Below are positions 1 to 9,599 of a stretch of 48,967 nucleotides of DNA, piece by piece. The first letter of the stretch is position 1; each line of letters starts with the position of its first letter. Under the pieces are notes generated by a model. That model saw nothing but the letters and a program-made list of their open reading frames with translations. It was not told the origin of the DNA and did no database searches. The position numbers and the translations under genes were made by a program. The stretch spans positions 1 through 48,967 of the forward strand of contig ADNK01000289.1 in assembly GCA_000320545.1 (NCBI GenBank), in the 5' to 3' direction. Origin of the DNA: Bigelowiella natans CCMP2755. Taxonomy: Eukaryota; Cercozoa; Chlorarachniophyceae.

Positions 1-1
1 C

Positions 2-247
2 TACCCTGGATTACGAAATATGGAGAGGGTAGCTATGAAAATAAAGGACGGAAAATATCAGCTACTCTACCTAGCTGTTCCCGACTTACCCTTTGAGCAC
101 TGGTATAAGGTCCTGGGGGACCTTGATGCAGAGGGCTGGTATGGACACGAACCTAAGGACGAAGGTGAGTTCTGGGTAAGCGACAAAGGAGATAAGGTTA
201 GAGAGGAATCTATTACCTGGTGGTTGGTGAAGTTCCGAAAGCGATGA
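2..247 (+). CDS. Retrotransposon polyprotein, C-terminal end (partial)
   Basis: Open from the window edge to a TGA at 245-247, this is the last 81 residues of the gag-pol polyprotein of element copy 1. It repeats the C-terminus of the complete polyprotein at 23911-28884 residue for residue where I compared them, including the stretch MERVAMKIKDGKYQLLYLAV. This part lies beyond the integrase core and its downstream strand-rich module, and I do not recognise a named domain in it. The internal ATG at 20 is not a true start; the frame runs in from outside the window. Confidence 0.9.
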   Translation, partial: YPGLRNMERVAMKIKDGKYQLLYLAVPDLPFEHWYKVLGDLDAEGWYGHEPKDEGEFWVSDKGDKVREESITWWLVKFRKR

Positions 248-298
248 AGGTCTAAGGGAATAAGGAAGGAAGGAAGGAGCAACGTGACTTGGGGGAGG
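248..298 (+). other. 3' spacer with polypurine tract, copy 1
   Basis: This is the short sequence between the polyprotein stop and the 3' LTR. It ends in GGGGGAGG directly against the LTR's first bases TG, which is where the polypurine tract that primes plus-strand DNA synthesis is expected. A second purine-rich run (GGAA repeats) lies at about 256-280. The same sequence, inverted, is at 23860-23910. Confidence 0.7.
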
Positions 299-624
299 TG
301 TAGCGCGTACCACTACGCGGGCACAAGTCACGTGCGACAACAAAGGGGTTGTCGCGGATATAGAATATAGATAACGTAGATATTAATACAGCATAGGCAC
401 GTGGGTTCCGGCGGGACTCATGGCAGCACACCGGAAGTGTGCTGCCCCACGTGCGGCGGCATTCGCGAAAGCTTCGCGAATGATTACGCAGTGCACGATT
501 TAATAAAAATATAATCTTTAATAAAAATAAACACAACTCTTCAAAAGGAAGCAAACGTGCCTTTCCCCCCCCCTGCCTACTTGTGCACGTAGCGCCTCGG
601 CCTGTGAACACCTTACGCGCAACA
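299..624 (+). repeat. 3' LTR of copy 1 (326 bp)
   Basis: The LTR begins TGTAGCGCG and ends GCGCAACA, so it has the usual TG..CA ends, and it is 326 bp long like the two LTRs at 23534-23859 and 28924-29249. It carries a striking series of inverted repeats: 304-319 (6-bp arms), 334-355 (8-bp arms, 6-nt loop), 422-446 (10-bp arms, 5-nt loop) inside an outer pair 397-405/446-454, and 460-482 (10-bp arms, 3-nt loop). After them come several AATAAA-type words at about 500-530, suitable as polyadenylation signals, and a TATA-like AT-rich patch near 358-390. Long open frames on the other strand are shadows. Confidence 0.95.
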
Positions 625-647
625 CCCAACCCTTGCTCCTTCCCGTG

Positions 648-1624
648 TCAGCAGGTGGCTAGGTGGGCGAACAAGCACGCCCTGAGAGCACCTGCAAGGA
701 AAACTAGAAAAGCGCTGAAAGGCACCAGCAACTGCCCGGTGTTCACGAAGAACAGCGTGACAACGAGCACAACGAGGAGTTCAGCCTTGGGTCCAGACCA
801 ACGCGACGGCGACCGCACGAAATTGACAAAAAAGACGCCGGTGGCGATCATCAGCTGGCTAGCTGGTTCATCGTGCCAAGCCATCCTCGGCAGGCATTCG
901 GAGACATCTCGGAGATGCCATGTGCATGGGCACGATGACAGATGACATGCCCACCCCCACTCCGGCGCAACTGCCCTGGAGATGATCGCGTGAACCGGCA
1001 CACGACTCAATGCCAGCATGATGCACCCCGAAAGCAGGGGGACACCTGCCACGGTGATGGCTCTAGGACGGCAGACCACATCGGTGAGCGAGCCCGTGGT
1101 GATTGAACCCAACAACAACATCGCCCCTACCTAGCTACGTTGACGATGGATGAGAACAGCGAGCCCATGTAAGAGCTTACGTGGCTGTCCTCACAGTGGC
1201 CGTCCATGTAGCTGGGCACGAACACATTGCGACTGTTCTGCCCGAACATCGCTGGAAGCGTGGAGCTCGTGAAGCCCATGGTGCATCCAAACATGAAGGC
1301 CCCAAAGCCGCTTAACAACGCGTATGCCATCGTCTCATGGAAGGCACCCAGCGATGCCACCGATGGGGCTGCTCCTTCCGCTTCCTTCCCTTCATCGACC
1401 AGACGCTCGTGGAAAGCCTGCCCAGAAAAGCTTGAAATTCCCATCCGCCACGGTCGCAGCTTTGCAGTGGATTTGCTGCCTCGGAAACTGCAGCAGAAGA
1501 TGGATTCCCCCTGCCAGATCGGAAATGTCAGATCTTGGTAGGATGGAGGTCCCAGGAAAATTGATTTTCGCTTGGCCCCGGCCCTCATCCCTATGAATGC
1601 ATGCACCCCACATGAACGCAACAA
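648..1624 (-). pseudogene. MFS sugar-porter-like transporter pseudogene (N-terminal half)
   Basis: Read on the - strand, this is the N-terminal half of a major facilitator transporter of the sugar porter type. The first membrane helix (AYALLSGFGAFMFGCTMGFT) is followed by the GSLF...GAM loop, then the conserved stretch S-P-N-A-C-R-G-W-L-G-T-M-N-Q-L. Three breaks interrupt it: an apparent 8-nt insertion with a stop near 1125-1135, about 5 nt near 925-935, and 2-5 nt near 858-865. The frame ends at 648, only 24 bp from the retroelement LTR, and the rest of the transporter is absent, so the element may have cut it off. An alternative is an intron-containing live gene, but the extra pieces are too short for introns. 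The N-terminal start (1624) is uncertain. Confidence 0.75.
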
Positions 1625-2057
1625 ATCGCTATCATTTGACGTTCGATTCCTTGTTTTGATTCTATTCTATGACATGGAACAATTCATGTCGTAGGATGAA
1701 ATAGCATGGGATTCTTTTACTAAATTTCACTCATCGACGTATCACCACACGCCTCATATTCCACAGGGTGTTGGCATCCTCCGTGACCCCCCCCTCCTTC
1801 TCTTTTGAATACTATCCCATTTAGTCTTGTGCCACAATTTTTTGGCAAAGGGGAAAAGAAGGTTCGAGGAGAGAGCTGGAGAGGTAGACACGATATTGAA
1901 AGGTCTCGGGGGCGATGATGCTCAGGTACCCCATACAGCATGAACTATGACGGAAAATTCGTAATATCATGCTTGAGTTAGTTTCAGGTGGATTTGATAA
2001 AACGTAAGGTAATACTTGGTACTTCTTCCGAATTTTTTGGCACACAGGCACCAGCAC

Positions 2058-2255
2058 ATGTCTTCATCCGTTCTCCGGGACTCTGGAGCCGTCTTGGCAG
2101 TGATGGGGATTGTCACCATCGCAACTTTGAATATGCAACAAAAAGATCGAACTTCATATCTGGTCATATGCATTGTTGGATTTTTGATTTTTGTGCTGCT
2201 CATCATCAAGCACCAACGTTCTCACCACTTCTCCTTATCATGGAGGGAAAGATGA
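2058..2255 (+). CDS. Possible small two-helix membrane protein
   Basis: This 65-codon frame starts with ATG and contains two hydrophobic stretches, GAVLAVMGIVTIATL and YLVICIVGFLIFVLLII, with a short polar loop between them. That would make a hairpin membrane protein, or the last exon of a larger one (an AG precedes it at 2046-2047). I do not recognise it. It lies between the MFS pseudogene and the ABC-F gene, just before a microsatellite tract. The chance that it is not a gene is substantial. Confidence 0.25.
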   Translation: MSSSVLRDSGAVLAVMGIVTIATLNMQQKDRTSYLVICIVGFLIFVLLIIKHQRSHHFSLSWRER

Positions 2256-2343
2256 ACAAACATATTACTAGAAAGATGAACAAACACATTACTAATAGTA
2301 GTAGTAGTACAAATATTTTTATTGCTTAATCCAGTAGTAGTAG

Positions 2344-2381
2344 TGACACACACACACGCACACGCACACATGCACACACAT

Positions 2382-2458
<77 letters not shown>

Positions 2459-2480
2459 TACACATACACATACACACATA
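2344..2480. repeat. (CA)n-(CT)n-(CA)n compound microsatellite
   Basis: About 137 bp of dinucleotide repeats: CA with some CG, then roughly 27 CT units, then CA/TA. It lies about 240 bp before the ABC-F start codon. Long open frames across it are repeats read as protein, not genes. Confidence 0.95.
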
Positions 2481-2718
2481 CTACTACTGCTGATTAAAGG
2501 TGACACTGCGTCGTACAACTGTTGAGAGCAAAACATCCACCATGCATCAGAATCAACATCTTGTGCGGCCATTTTATTCCTGTTGTTAGCTATCTCATCA
2601 AATGATAACTGATTAGGGCACATGCTCCAAATTGGGTCGGCACACAAGAACAAGACCCAATTGCTTCCACTCCTTTCCATCTTCAATCGGTGTTGGAACA
2701 TCCCGTGCGATTTCGAAC

Positions 2719-4770
2719 ATGAATCACGTCCAAAATACCAGAAACCGTTACTCGATTGATTTGGTCAAATCATCACGCCAAAGACGTCTTCAACCACTCG
2801 CCAGCATACCGAGAGGAGATACTGGGGGAGCAATGGTGGTGGCAGAAGACTTACTGGTCGGCGTTGGAGATTCGGATCTTGTAAAAGACGTGGACCTCAA
2901 GATCTTGCCTGGGTATCGATATGGGATCGTAGGACAGAACGGAGTCGGGAAGTCGACCTTCCTGAAGATATTGACAGGAGACTTGTTACCTGTGCATGGG
3001 AGCATATTTGTTGATGCGAAAGCATCGGTTGGCTACCTCAAACAAACCGCAGTTAGTGGATCTCAACTTAGCGTGGAAGACGAGGTGAAGTCACAGATGC
3101 ATAAGCTTAACGCTGCGAAAAAGGAGCTGCAGCAAGCGGAGCTCGATTCGCAGGCAGACCCATCGGAGAGAAACCTTTTGGCCCTGGAGGCAGCACAAGA
3201 AGGATTTCAGAATACCGGCGGTTATACGGTGGAATCTCGAGTGTCGAAGGTTCTGAGCGGGTTAGGATTTAAGCCTAAGGACTTCTCTAGGAAATGTTCA
3301 GAATTTAGTGGTGGATGGCAAATGCGCATAGCCTTGGCGCGGACGCTACTCTCCGACCCTAGCCTGCTGCTGTTGGACGAGCCAACGAATCATCTTGACA
3401 GTTCTGCCAAAAATTGGTTATCGGGGTATCTGTCGGCATACGAGGGGACCTTAATGATTGTCTCGCACGATGAAAACCTGTTAGACCGTGCATGCAACCG
3501 AATTCTAGAGATACAGAGCCAGAAGCTCGACGAATACCGCTGTGGCTTGAGGCAGTTCCGGAAGGAGAGAGAGCTTAGAATTCAACAACAAAAAGCTGCC
3601 TACGAACGCCAACAAGAAGAGATACAGAAGCTTGAGGGTTTCATTGAAAAATTCGGTGCAAAAGCCACTAAAGCCTCGGCTGCTGAGTCGAGAAAGAAAC
3701 AATTGAGTAAGATGGACAGGATTGAGGCTCCAACTGGGAAAAGGAAGAAACCGATTCTTAAAATACCTCCCCCCCCTCCTAATGACGTATATGTTGCACA
3801 TCTTGAGAACGCCACCTTCGGTTGGAATTCGGAGCCACTCATAAAGGAAGGCGACTGGAGAATAGAAAAGGGAGAAAGGTGGGTCATTCTTGGTGAAAAT
3901 GGCGCGGGAAAATCAACATTAATGGCTGCTATGCGGGGATCCCTTCCACTCAAATCAGGGAGTCTGTATCACAGCGATCGTACAGTATTAGGTGTGTTCA
4001 CACAAGATCTTGCCCAAGATCTGCCACAAGACAAGACCGCCCTACAGCACGTTCTTGACACTGTTCAAGTAGCGGGTGGAATGAAAGATGGAGATGGGAG
4101 AGCGGCTTTGGGGGCGTTGGGACTCTCTGGGCCCAAAGCTCTTCGGCGAATCGGAGATCTATCGGGCGGCGAAAAGGCGCGTGTCGCTTTAGCGCTCCTC
4201 ACGTTGCAGCCTGCCAATTTGATGTTGCTCGACGAAGTCACAAATCACTTGGATGCCGAAACAGTAGACGTTTTATGCAATGCCCTCCGAAAATGGAGTG
4301 GGAGCCTGGCAGTAATTACCCACGATAAGAGCTTTGCTGAGAAAATCGCTCCAACCCACGTTGCTCTTGTGAAGAAGGGAGGAAGAGTAGAGACACACGA
4401 TGGCGGTTTGCAACCGTCAGATTTTGATTTCATAGCTAATGACGATGATGTGGGGGATGGATCTACCGCTGCAACGCGGCAAGTGGATGCTCATGAACAA
4501 AAGAGAGCAAGAGAAGAGGAGAATAAATTAAGAAAACAAGTGATGAGCACGCCAAAAAAGATCACATCGATTGAGAAAAAGGTGGAAATGTTGGAAGAAA
4601 AGTTAAGTTTGATAGATGAACAACTTGCTCAGGCCAACTCAGAAGTCGAACTAGCGATGAAACTGAGTGAAGAGCGAGAAGGAGTACAAAATGAAGTGGA
4701 TGGGTTATACGGAGAATGGGAAGAACTCGAGGCTTTCCTTGCAGAACACAAGGCATTGTTACCTAGTTAA
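2719..4770 (+). CDS. ABC-F family ATPase (plant ABCF5/Uup-like)
   Basis: A 683-residue protein with two ABC ATPase domains and no membrane segments, the layout of ABC-F proteins that act on ribosomes. Domain 1 has Walker A GQNGVGKST (about 72-80), signature FSGGWQ (about 196-201) and Walker B LLLLDEPTNHLD (D220, E221). After a charged linker, domain 2 has GENGAGKST (about 392-400), LSGGEK (about 481-486) and LMLLDEVTNHLD (D505). The usual proline of the second DEPTNHLD is valine. The C-terminus is a coiled coil, as in Uup-type members. Sequence around VGYLKQTAVSGS recalls plant ABCF5, which is plastid-linked. I took the first ATG in frame; the frame is open upstream to 2632, so an upstream exon carrying a targeting peptide is possible. 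It is the only long gene in the window without a visible intron. Confidence 0.92.
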   Translation: MNHVQNTRNRYSIDLVKSSRQRRLQPLASIPRGDTGGAMVVAEDLLVGVGDSDLVKDVDLKILPGYRYGIVGQNGVGKSTFLKILTGDLLPVHGSIFVDAKASVGYLKQTAVSGSQLSVEDEVKSQMHKLNAAKKELQQAELDSQADPSERNLLALEAAQEGFQNTGGYTVESRVSKVLSGLGFKPKDFSRKCSEFSGGWQMRIALARTLLSDPSLLLLDEPTNHLDSSAKNWLSGYLSAYEGTLMIVSHDENLLDRACNRILEIQSQKLDEYRCGLRQFRKERELRIQQQKAAYERQQEEIQKLEGFIEKFGAKATKASAAESRKKQLSKMDRIEAPTGKRKKPILKIPPPPPNDVYVAHLENATFGWNSEPLIKEGDWRIEKGERWVILGENGAGKSTLMAAMRGSLPLKSGSLYHSDRTVLGVFTQDLAQDLPQDKTALQHVLDTVQVAGGMKDGDGRAALGALGLSGPKALRRIGDLSGGEKARVALALLTLQPANLMLLDEVTNHLDAETVDVLCNALRKWSGSLAVITHDKSFAEKIAPTHVALVKKGGRVETHDGGLQPSDFDFIANDDDVGDGSTAATRQVDAHEQKRAREEENKLRKQVMSTPKKITSIEKKVEMLEEKLSLIDEQLAQANSEVELAMKLSEEREGVQNEVDGLYGEWEELEAFLAEHKALLPS

Positions 4771-6083
4771 ACTTTGACTAAATTGTTTCTCATCATCAAA
4801 ATAATTTGTAGTATGCGCTACGCTATGATTTGATTTATTATTTAATCGATACTATCAATTCCAGCGTTGATACATCAAATCCTGCGCGTTGAAGTTGTCA
4901 AACCGGCGCTAATGTGCGACTTGCATACATCGCGCTTAATCATACGCATCGCATCGCATTGCATCGCATCGCATCTCACAAGCAAAAATTTGCATTGCAC
5001 GCGCCAGTACTTCGATTCACTGTCACATTTCAACGCTGTGCAAGATAGACAACGAAACGGCACACTCATGCTGTGTGGAACTGCCTGTATCTAGGTACAT
5101 TGCCTATCACCTAGTAGTCTAGTAGCTCAGACATAAAACTACATAATTAACTTTGACCATGAGGCAGCTGCGTACACGCAATGATCTTGGTACTATATAT
5201 ACAGTGTGCGGAATCGCACTGTACGTTTCGTCTCTGATAGCTGGATTCTTTCTTGGTATGCGTGCTAGCATTCGGCAGAAATAGAATGTATGTACTGCCT
5301 CTTGTTAGCTATATCTTTGTGCCGCGTCCGTGTGCCGAACGCCAGCTTAAAGCCATCGGCAGCATCGGAGCAGCTAGAGCAGTGCTTCGCCGCATTCTTA
5401 ACTTTCACACATACGTAAATTTGGACCAGCAACCATCTAGCCATGACGACTTCGCGAGGCTTATATGGCCATGCCAGTTGTGCATAGCATAAACAATTCT
5501 GTGCGCGTGGGTCATGCGATCGACGCAGTCTGCTTTCGATCAAATCGATTCTATTTTCTGCTAGCTAAGCTTAACCTTCATATCTAGTAGATGGTCTGTT
5601 GTGGGTTGAAACACAAACAAGCTAGAAACAACATGTAACATGAACATGCTTCTGCGAACCATTGTGATGTCTTTGGATTTGTGACAAACTAACATTCATA
5701 TGTACATGGTCCGTTGGTACAAAGTTCATAGATGATATACAATGGAGCGAGCGCGTAAAAAAGTGAAACATTGCCAACTCGCACCACTGCACAAGTATGT
5801 ATTTCGATGATCATTCTCAGCCAAGATGCTGAGACGACAGCAGAATTTCATGTCAAGCGCGATCAGATGGACTGCAATAGTGCAAGATAAAAGCTAAAAT
5901 CAGAAATTCGTATCTCGTTCTGAATCATTACATTATAAACGATAATGGTCATCTCGCACCAAATCCAAATTGCTCTTATAGTTCGCGTACCAGCAAAACT
6001 AAAAATCAGGAGCGAATTTGACATTTAACTAGTTTTATTCCCCCATCAAATCCTAAGGAATGTATGCAAATATGAGGCACAAA
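4771..6083. other. Intergenic, between two convergent genes, with word-biased island
   Basis: No gene is seen. About 4930-4975 holds near-tandem GCATC pentamers. From about 4870 to 5280 there are many GCATGC, CATAC and TGCATAC-type words. The rest is AT-rich sequence without coding bias. ABC-F ends on one side and the mucin-like gene on the other, so both 3' untranslated regions must lie here. Confidence 0.6.
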
Positions 6084-8320
6084 TCATATTATCTTTTGCT
6101 CATTCTGAGTACACTCTGTCACAAAACATACTAAGTCAAAGAATGTCGGATCATTTCCCTCCGCAGGCCTCTGATTTCCTTTTTCTTCAACGCCTTGATC
6201 ATCCTCATCTGTGAGTATTGGGTTCATCAAATTGAATACTTGTCTTTTGTCTCTACTATGTTTATGATAAGACGACGTTAAATCGATCACCAGGTCCAGG
6301 CAACACAAACGGGGAATTGTTGCTTTGTGGTGGGCTTGTCATTCTACTCAAATCGACAGCCTCGTTACTTTGGCCAAAAGCTGCTTCAAGAGAGACTAAG
6401 AGCAAAAACACCAGTTCTGTAAACTCAAGAAAGCATACAACCGATTGATGAGACCATTGTTTGTAATAATGCCAATGTTGAAATGAGAGAAACAGGGAGA
6501 TGGTGTCTTCTTACTGAGCTCGGCATCTGGTTGCTGCATTTCCATGTCCTCATCCTCCTGTCCAATGAACAATAACCGATTGTGATCGTTTTACTTAATG
6601 TTTGGCTGATTGCACAGATACCTCATCGTCAAGCACCTGGACCTGGATACTCCTTTTTTTCTTTTTCTTCTATTCTCATGAAGCAAGGAGGGGTATGAAA
6701 CACAACACCACCGATTTGTAAGTTTGGGATCATCCATAAGAGGAGATAAATTTTACTTTCTTTTTATCCTTTTTCTTCTTCTTTTTCTTCTTTTTCTCAG
6801 GTTGCTTCTTTTTCCTGCCGAGGTCATCACCGTCATCCTGATTGTCCTGTCAAAACGTACATGCTGGCGATTACCACTCGAAAAGCGACACGTTATTCAC
6901 CGCAAAAGATATGCACACGTATGCCAATATAGTACCATGCGAATGCATGAAGATACACGTGTGCGCGGCGCGCAGGTTTATTGATATAGAAGTGCGTAAC
7001 ATACGTTTTGCTGATGGCTTCGATGAGTGGCTTTACTATCCAACTCTGGGTCCGTCTCATCCCCCCCTTACACGAACACAACACAAGAAAAATTATTGAA
7101 CGAGGGGAGGGGAGTGGAGGCTCGTCGAAAGGTTGAACCTAATGCATCCATATCGTCCCCACCCCTCCTTTCCATGACTTGCATCTGAAGAGGAAGATGA
7201 TTTGGGTCGTGAACAATTCAAACGACATGTTGATGTGCATCGAGAAAATGTCAGATAACAACTGCACTTTAACGAGGGATATGGGGGGAGGGTACCGACT
7301 ACAAATGATAAATCAAATCTACCTCTTGATCTTCCATCATATCAACAGGACCAAAGCCACCGATGTCATTGCTTCTATTTTCACCAGGAGTTTGTCTGAT
7401 GCCCCGAGGATGATATATCACATTCGGTACAATATATATCGAAGGGAAAAAAATTTGAATCGACGATGATGATCACAAAAGCACCAGAAGGTCAGAGTGA
7501 GTAACCTGAAGCTATACATTCCAACCACGACCAGGCCCAGGGACACGAGGAGAAGTACGACTACAGTGCGACTAATATAGTCCACTTTACCCTGATCAGC
7601 TGTACCGAATGCAGAGGAATCGGCAGCTGTTGGGCTTAGGCTTGGGCTTTGAGTTGGGTTTGGGCTTGGGCTTTGAGTTGGATTTAGGCTTGGGTTTTGA
7701 GTTGGATTTAGGCTTGGGCTTTGAGTTGGATTTAGGCTTGGGCTTTGAGTTGGATTTAGGCTTGCTGTTGACGGGCTGAGACTATGAGGGCTACGGGTTG
7801 GATGCATCGTGTAGGTTGGACGACCCGTAGGTACACGTGAAGAATATGGAATTGCGGATGTGGTATCTGGCGATGTAGTTGGATGAGACGTAGTATCAGA
7901 GGTTGGTGGCCGTGATTCTATTGGACTCATTGTAGGATTCGCTGTAGCAGGACTCAGTGTAGGACTCGCTGTAACAGGACTCGGTGTAGGACTCGCGGTA
8001 TGACTTGCTATAGCTGTAGGACTCGCTGTAGTAAGACTCACTGTAGTAGGACTCACTGTAGTAGGACTCGCTATAGCTGTAGGACTCGCTGTAGTACTCG
8101 CTGTTGTAGATGACAAAACTTGTGATGAGTTACGCTCTTGGAAGTGAATTTACCATCGCGTGAAATCATTCTCAGCATGATGCACGATTCCCTGGTGCAC
8201 CCCACCTACACGCCTCCATTGTGCTCCTACAGACTGCTTCAAATGACCACATCATTCAAACGTACCTGAGACCGCCAGAATGCAAGAACACAGCGCCAGG
8301 CCTACAACGCCTTGGAACAT
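6084..8320 (-). CDS. Single-pass membrane protein with mucin-like ectodomain and Lys/acid-rich tail
   Basis: Seven exons join with matching phase: 8320-8266, 8100-7506, 7395-7323, 6846-6757, 6669-6622, 6557-6515 and 6208-6084, giving 342 residues. Exon 1 is a signal peptide (MFQGVVGLALCSCILAVS). Exon 2 is almost pure Ser/Thr/Pro: first repeats of the type S-P-T-x, then an 8-residue repeat NPTQSPSL, ending in a membrane helix, TVVVLLLVSLGLVVVGMYSF (about 196-215). The cytoplasmic tail alternates acidic patches with a run of nine lysines (QPEKKKKKKKKKDKKK) and ends acidic. This suggests a heavily O-glycosylated surface or wall-anchored protein. An extra exon near 7009-7066 is open but breaks phase by one base after a G run, so I left it out. 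The function is unknown. Confidence 0.7.
7625..7770 (-). repeat. Tandem 24-30 nt repeats coding NPTQSPSL units
   Basis: About five near-identical copies of a unit reading GGCTTTGAGTTGGATTTAG on the + strand. They encode the Pro/Thr/Ser octapeptide repeats of the mucin-like ectodomain. A second, less regular set (GTAGGACTCGCTGTAG-type units) lies at 7925-8100. Copy number is likely to vary between strains. Confidence 0.85.
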
Positions 8321-8888
8321 TACCTGAGCAATAAAGCGCGTTAAAGTTCTCCTAACTATGAGAAACAAGGGGTGTGATCCGGGGTCAACAACCTCGGGCC
8401 ACGTAGTATGTAGATCTATCTAATGGAGGTCGGAGGATAGGATCAACAGCAGCGGTGTTGTGAGTATCGTATTGTTGTAAGTGTTGTAGGATTCTGGACA
8501 GAAACTGCCTATGTAATCATGTATAACTACTCTGCATCAAACAACTCAGCTGTTGGAAATAATACGAGCGTTGCCCGATCGTCACACCAAATACGACACA
8601 TGGTTAAAGACTCATTGAAAAAAGTTCTACCATTCATTCGTCAATACAACATCTGAAACAACACGTTTTTCTCGAGTAAAGACCTGGCAACAACACTAAC
8701 AACAACTCCCCCCGTCGCCCCACCCAGGCTACTTCCGGCCTCCATGCAGGAGATGCGGCGACGTGCCGTAGATCGAGGCGATCGCGACGGACCCGTCGCT
8801 GATCCCTCGCTGGTGCGGAAAATCGCACGGAGTGTGAGAAGGGTACACGCGCAACCTTCTACGAACACCAAGTAATTAAGCCTCAAAT
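8321..8888. promoter_or_regulatory. Shared divergent promoter region
   Basis: A 568-bp gap between the start codons of the mucin-like gene (-) and the Erv41-like gene (+). I see no coding stretch that fits, no canonical TATA box at a convincing distance, and none of the CATG-type word islands seen at gene ends. Regulation is inferred from layout only. Confidence 0.45.
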
Positions 8889-9531
8889 ATGGTGCAACAG
8901 GTGGACTTTTATCCAAAATATGACTCCGAGAATGTAAGATCCGTCCAGACCACCTCTGGTGCCATTCTCTCGCTCTGTACCGGTATCTATTTGATGAATC
9001 AGTAGCCTCCCACGACTCAAACAGTATCGTTTCTCTTCACACATATTCAGGGCTTGTGATCCTGTACCTGATTTACTGTGAGACCCTGGCCTATTCAAAG
9101 GTCACTAGGACAGACCACGTCGGAGTTGATCTCAAGGTAGATCTTGAGCCATTAGTGCAGTTATCAAGCCACGACAAAGTGACCCTTATTTTTACAGAGT
9201 GGAAGGGATTTGGTAGCCAAATTAAATGTATCGTTCTCTCTCCTGAAGTGCGAGGTAAGGCATCATCGACGTTTCATCGAAGCAATATTTTCCTCCCTTT
9301 CAAGATTAAATAAATGATATCAGAGCTTGAATATGATCATCTTAGATGTAGGATGTTGTCGAAGTACTCTCCGAGTCTATATTATTCTCCCCCCCCCCCC
9401 CCTCCTGCCCTCCTGAGCATAACATGCTTGCGATCAGAACTTGCACTTGGTCGTCCAAGACGTGCTGGGCAACATCCAAGTACGAATTGAACAAGAGTCA
9501 CCTATATGTAGTAGTATCGACTGGTTTAGAC

Positions 9532-9599
<68 letters not shown>

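Larger units (their letters stand above)
1..624 (+). mobile_element. Ty3/gypsy LTR retrotransposon, copy 1 (3' end only)
   Basis: The first 624 bases are the 3' end of an LTR retrotransposon that enters from outside the window. Base 1 corresponds to the complement of 24157 and base 624 to the complement of 23534 in the complete copy at 23534-29249. I saw no difference over this stretch, including a nine-base C run at 555-563. The copy lies in the opposite orientation to the complete one. It holds the last codons of the polyprotein, a 51-nt 3' untranslated spacer with a polypurine tract, and the 3' LTR. Its 5' LTR and its target-site duplication cannot be seen, so whether it is intact is unknown. 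Confidence 0.95.

Noticed and set aside
252-629. 125-codon frame antisense in the LTR (also at 23457-23906 and 28907-29263)
   Set aside because: It only exists because the LTR is repeated. It crosses hairpins and polyadenylation words, has no protein-like composition, and runs into unrelated flanks at each site.
2222-2701. 159-codon frame across the CT/CA microsatellite
   Set aside because: It is mostly repeats read as RE and VC dipeptides.
7009-7066. Extra exon of the mucin-like gene
   Set aside because: Coding-like and acidic (DETDPELDSKATHRSHQQN) with a good donor, but it breaks phase by one base after a seven-G run. It could be real if the G run is misread.
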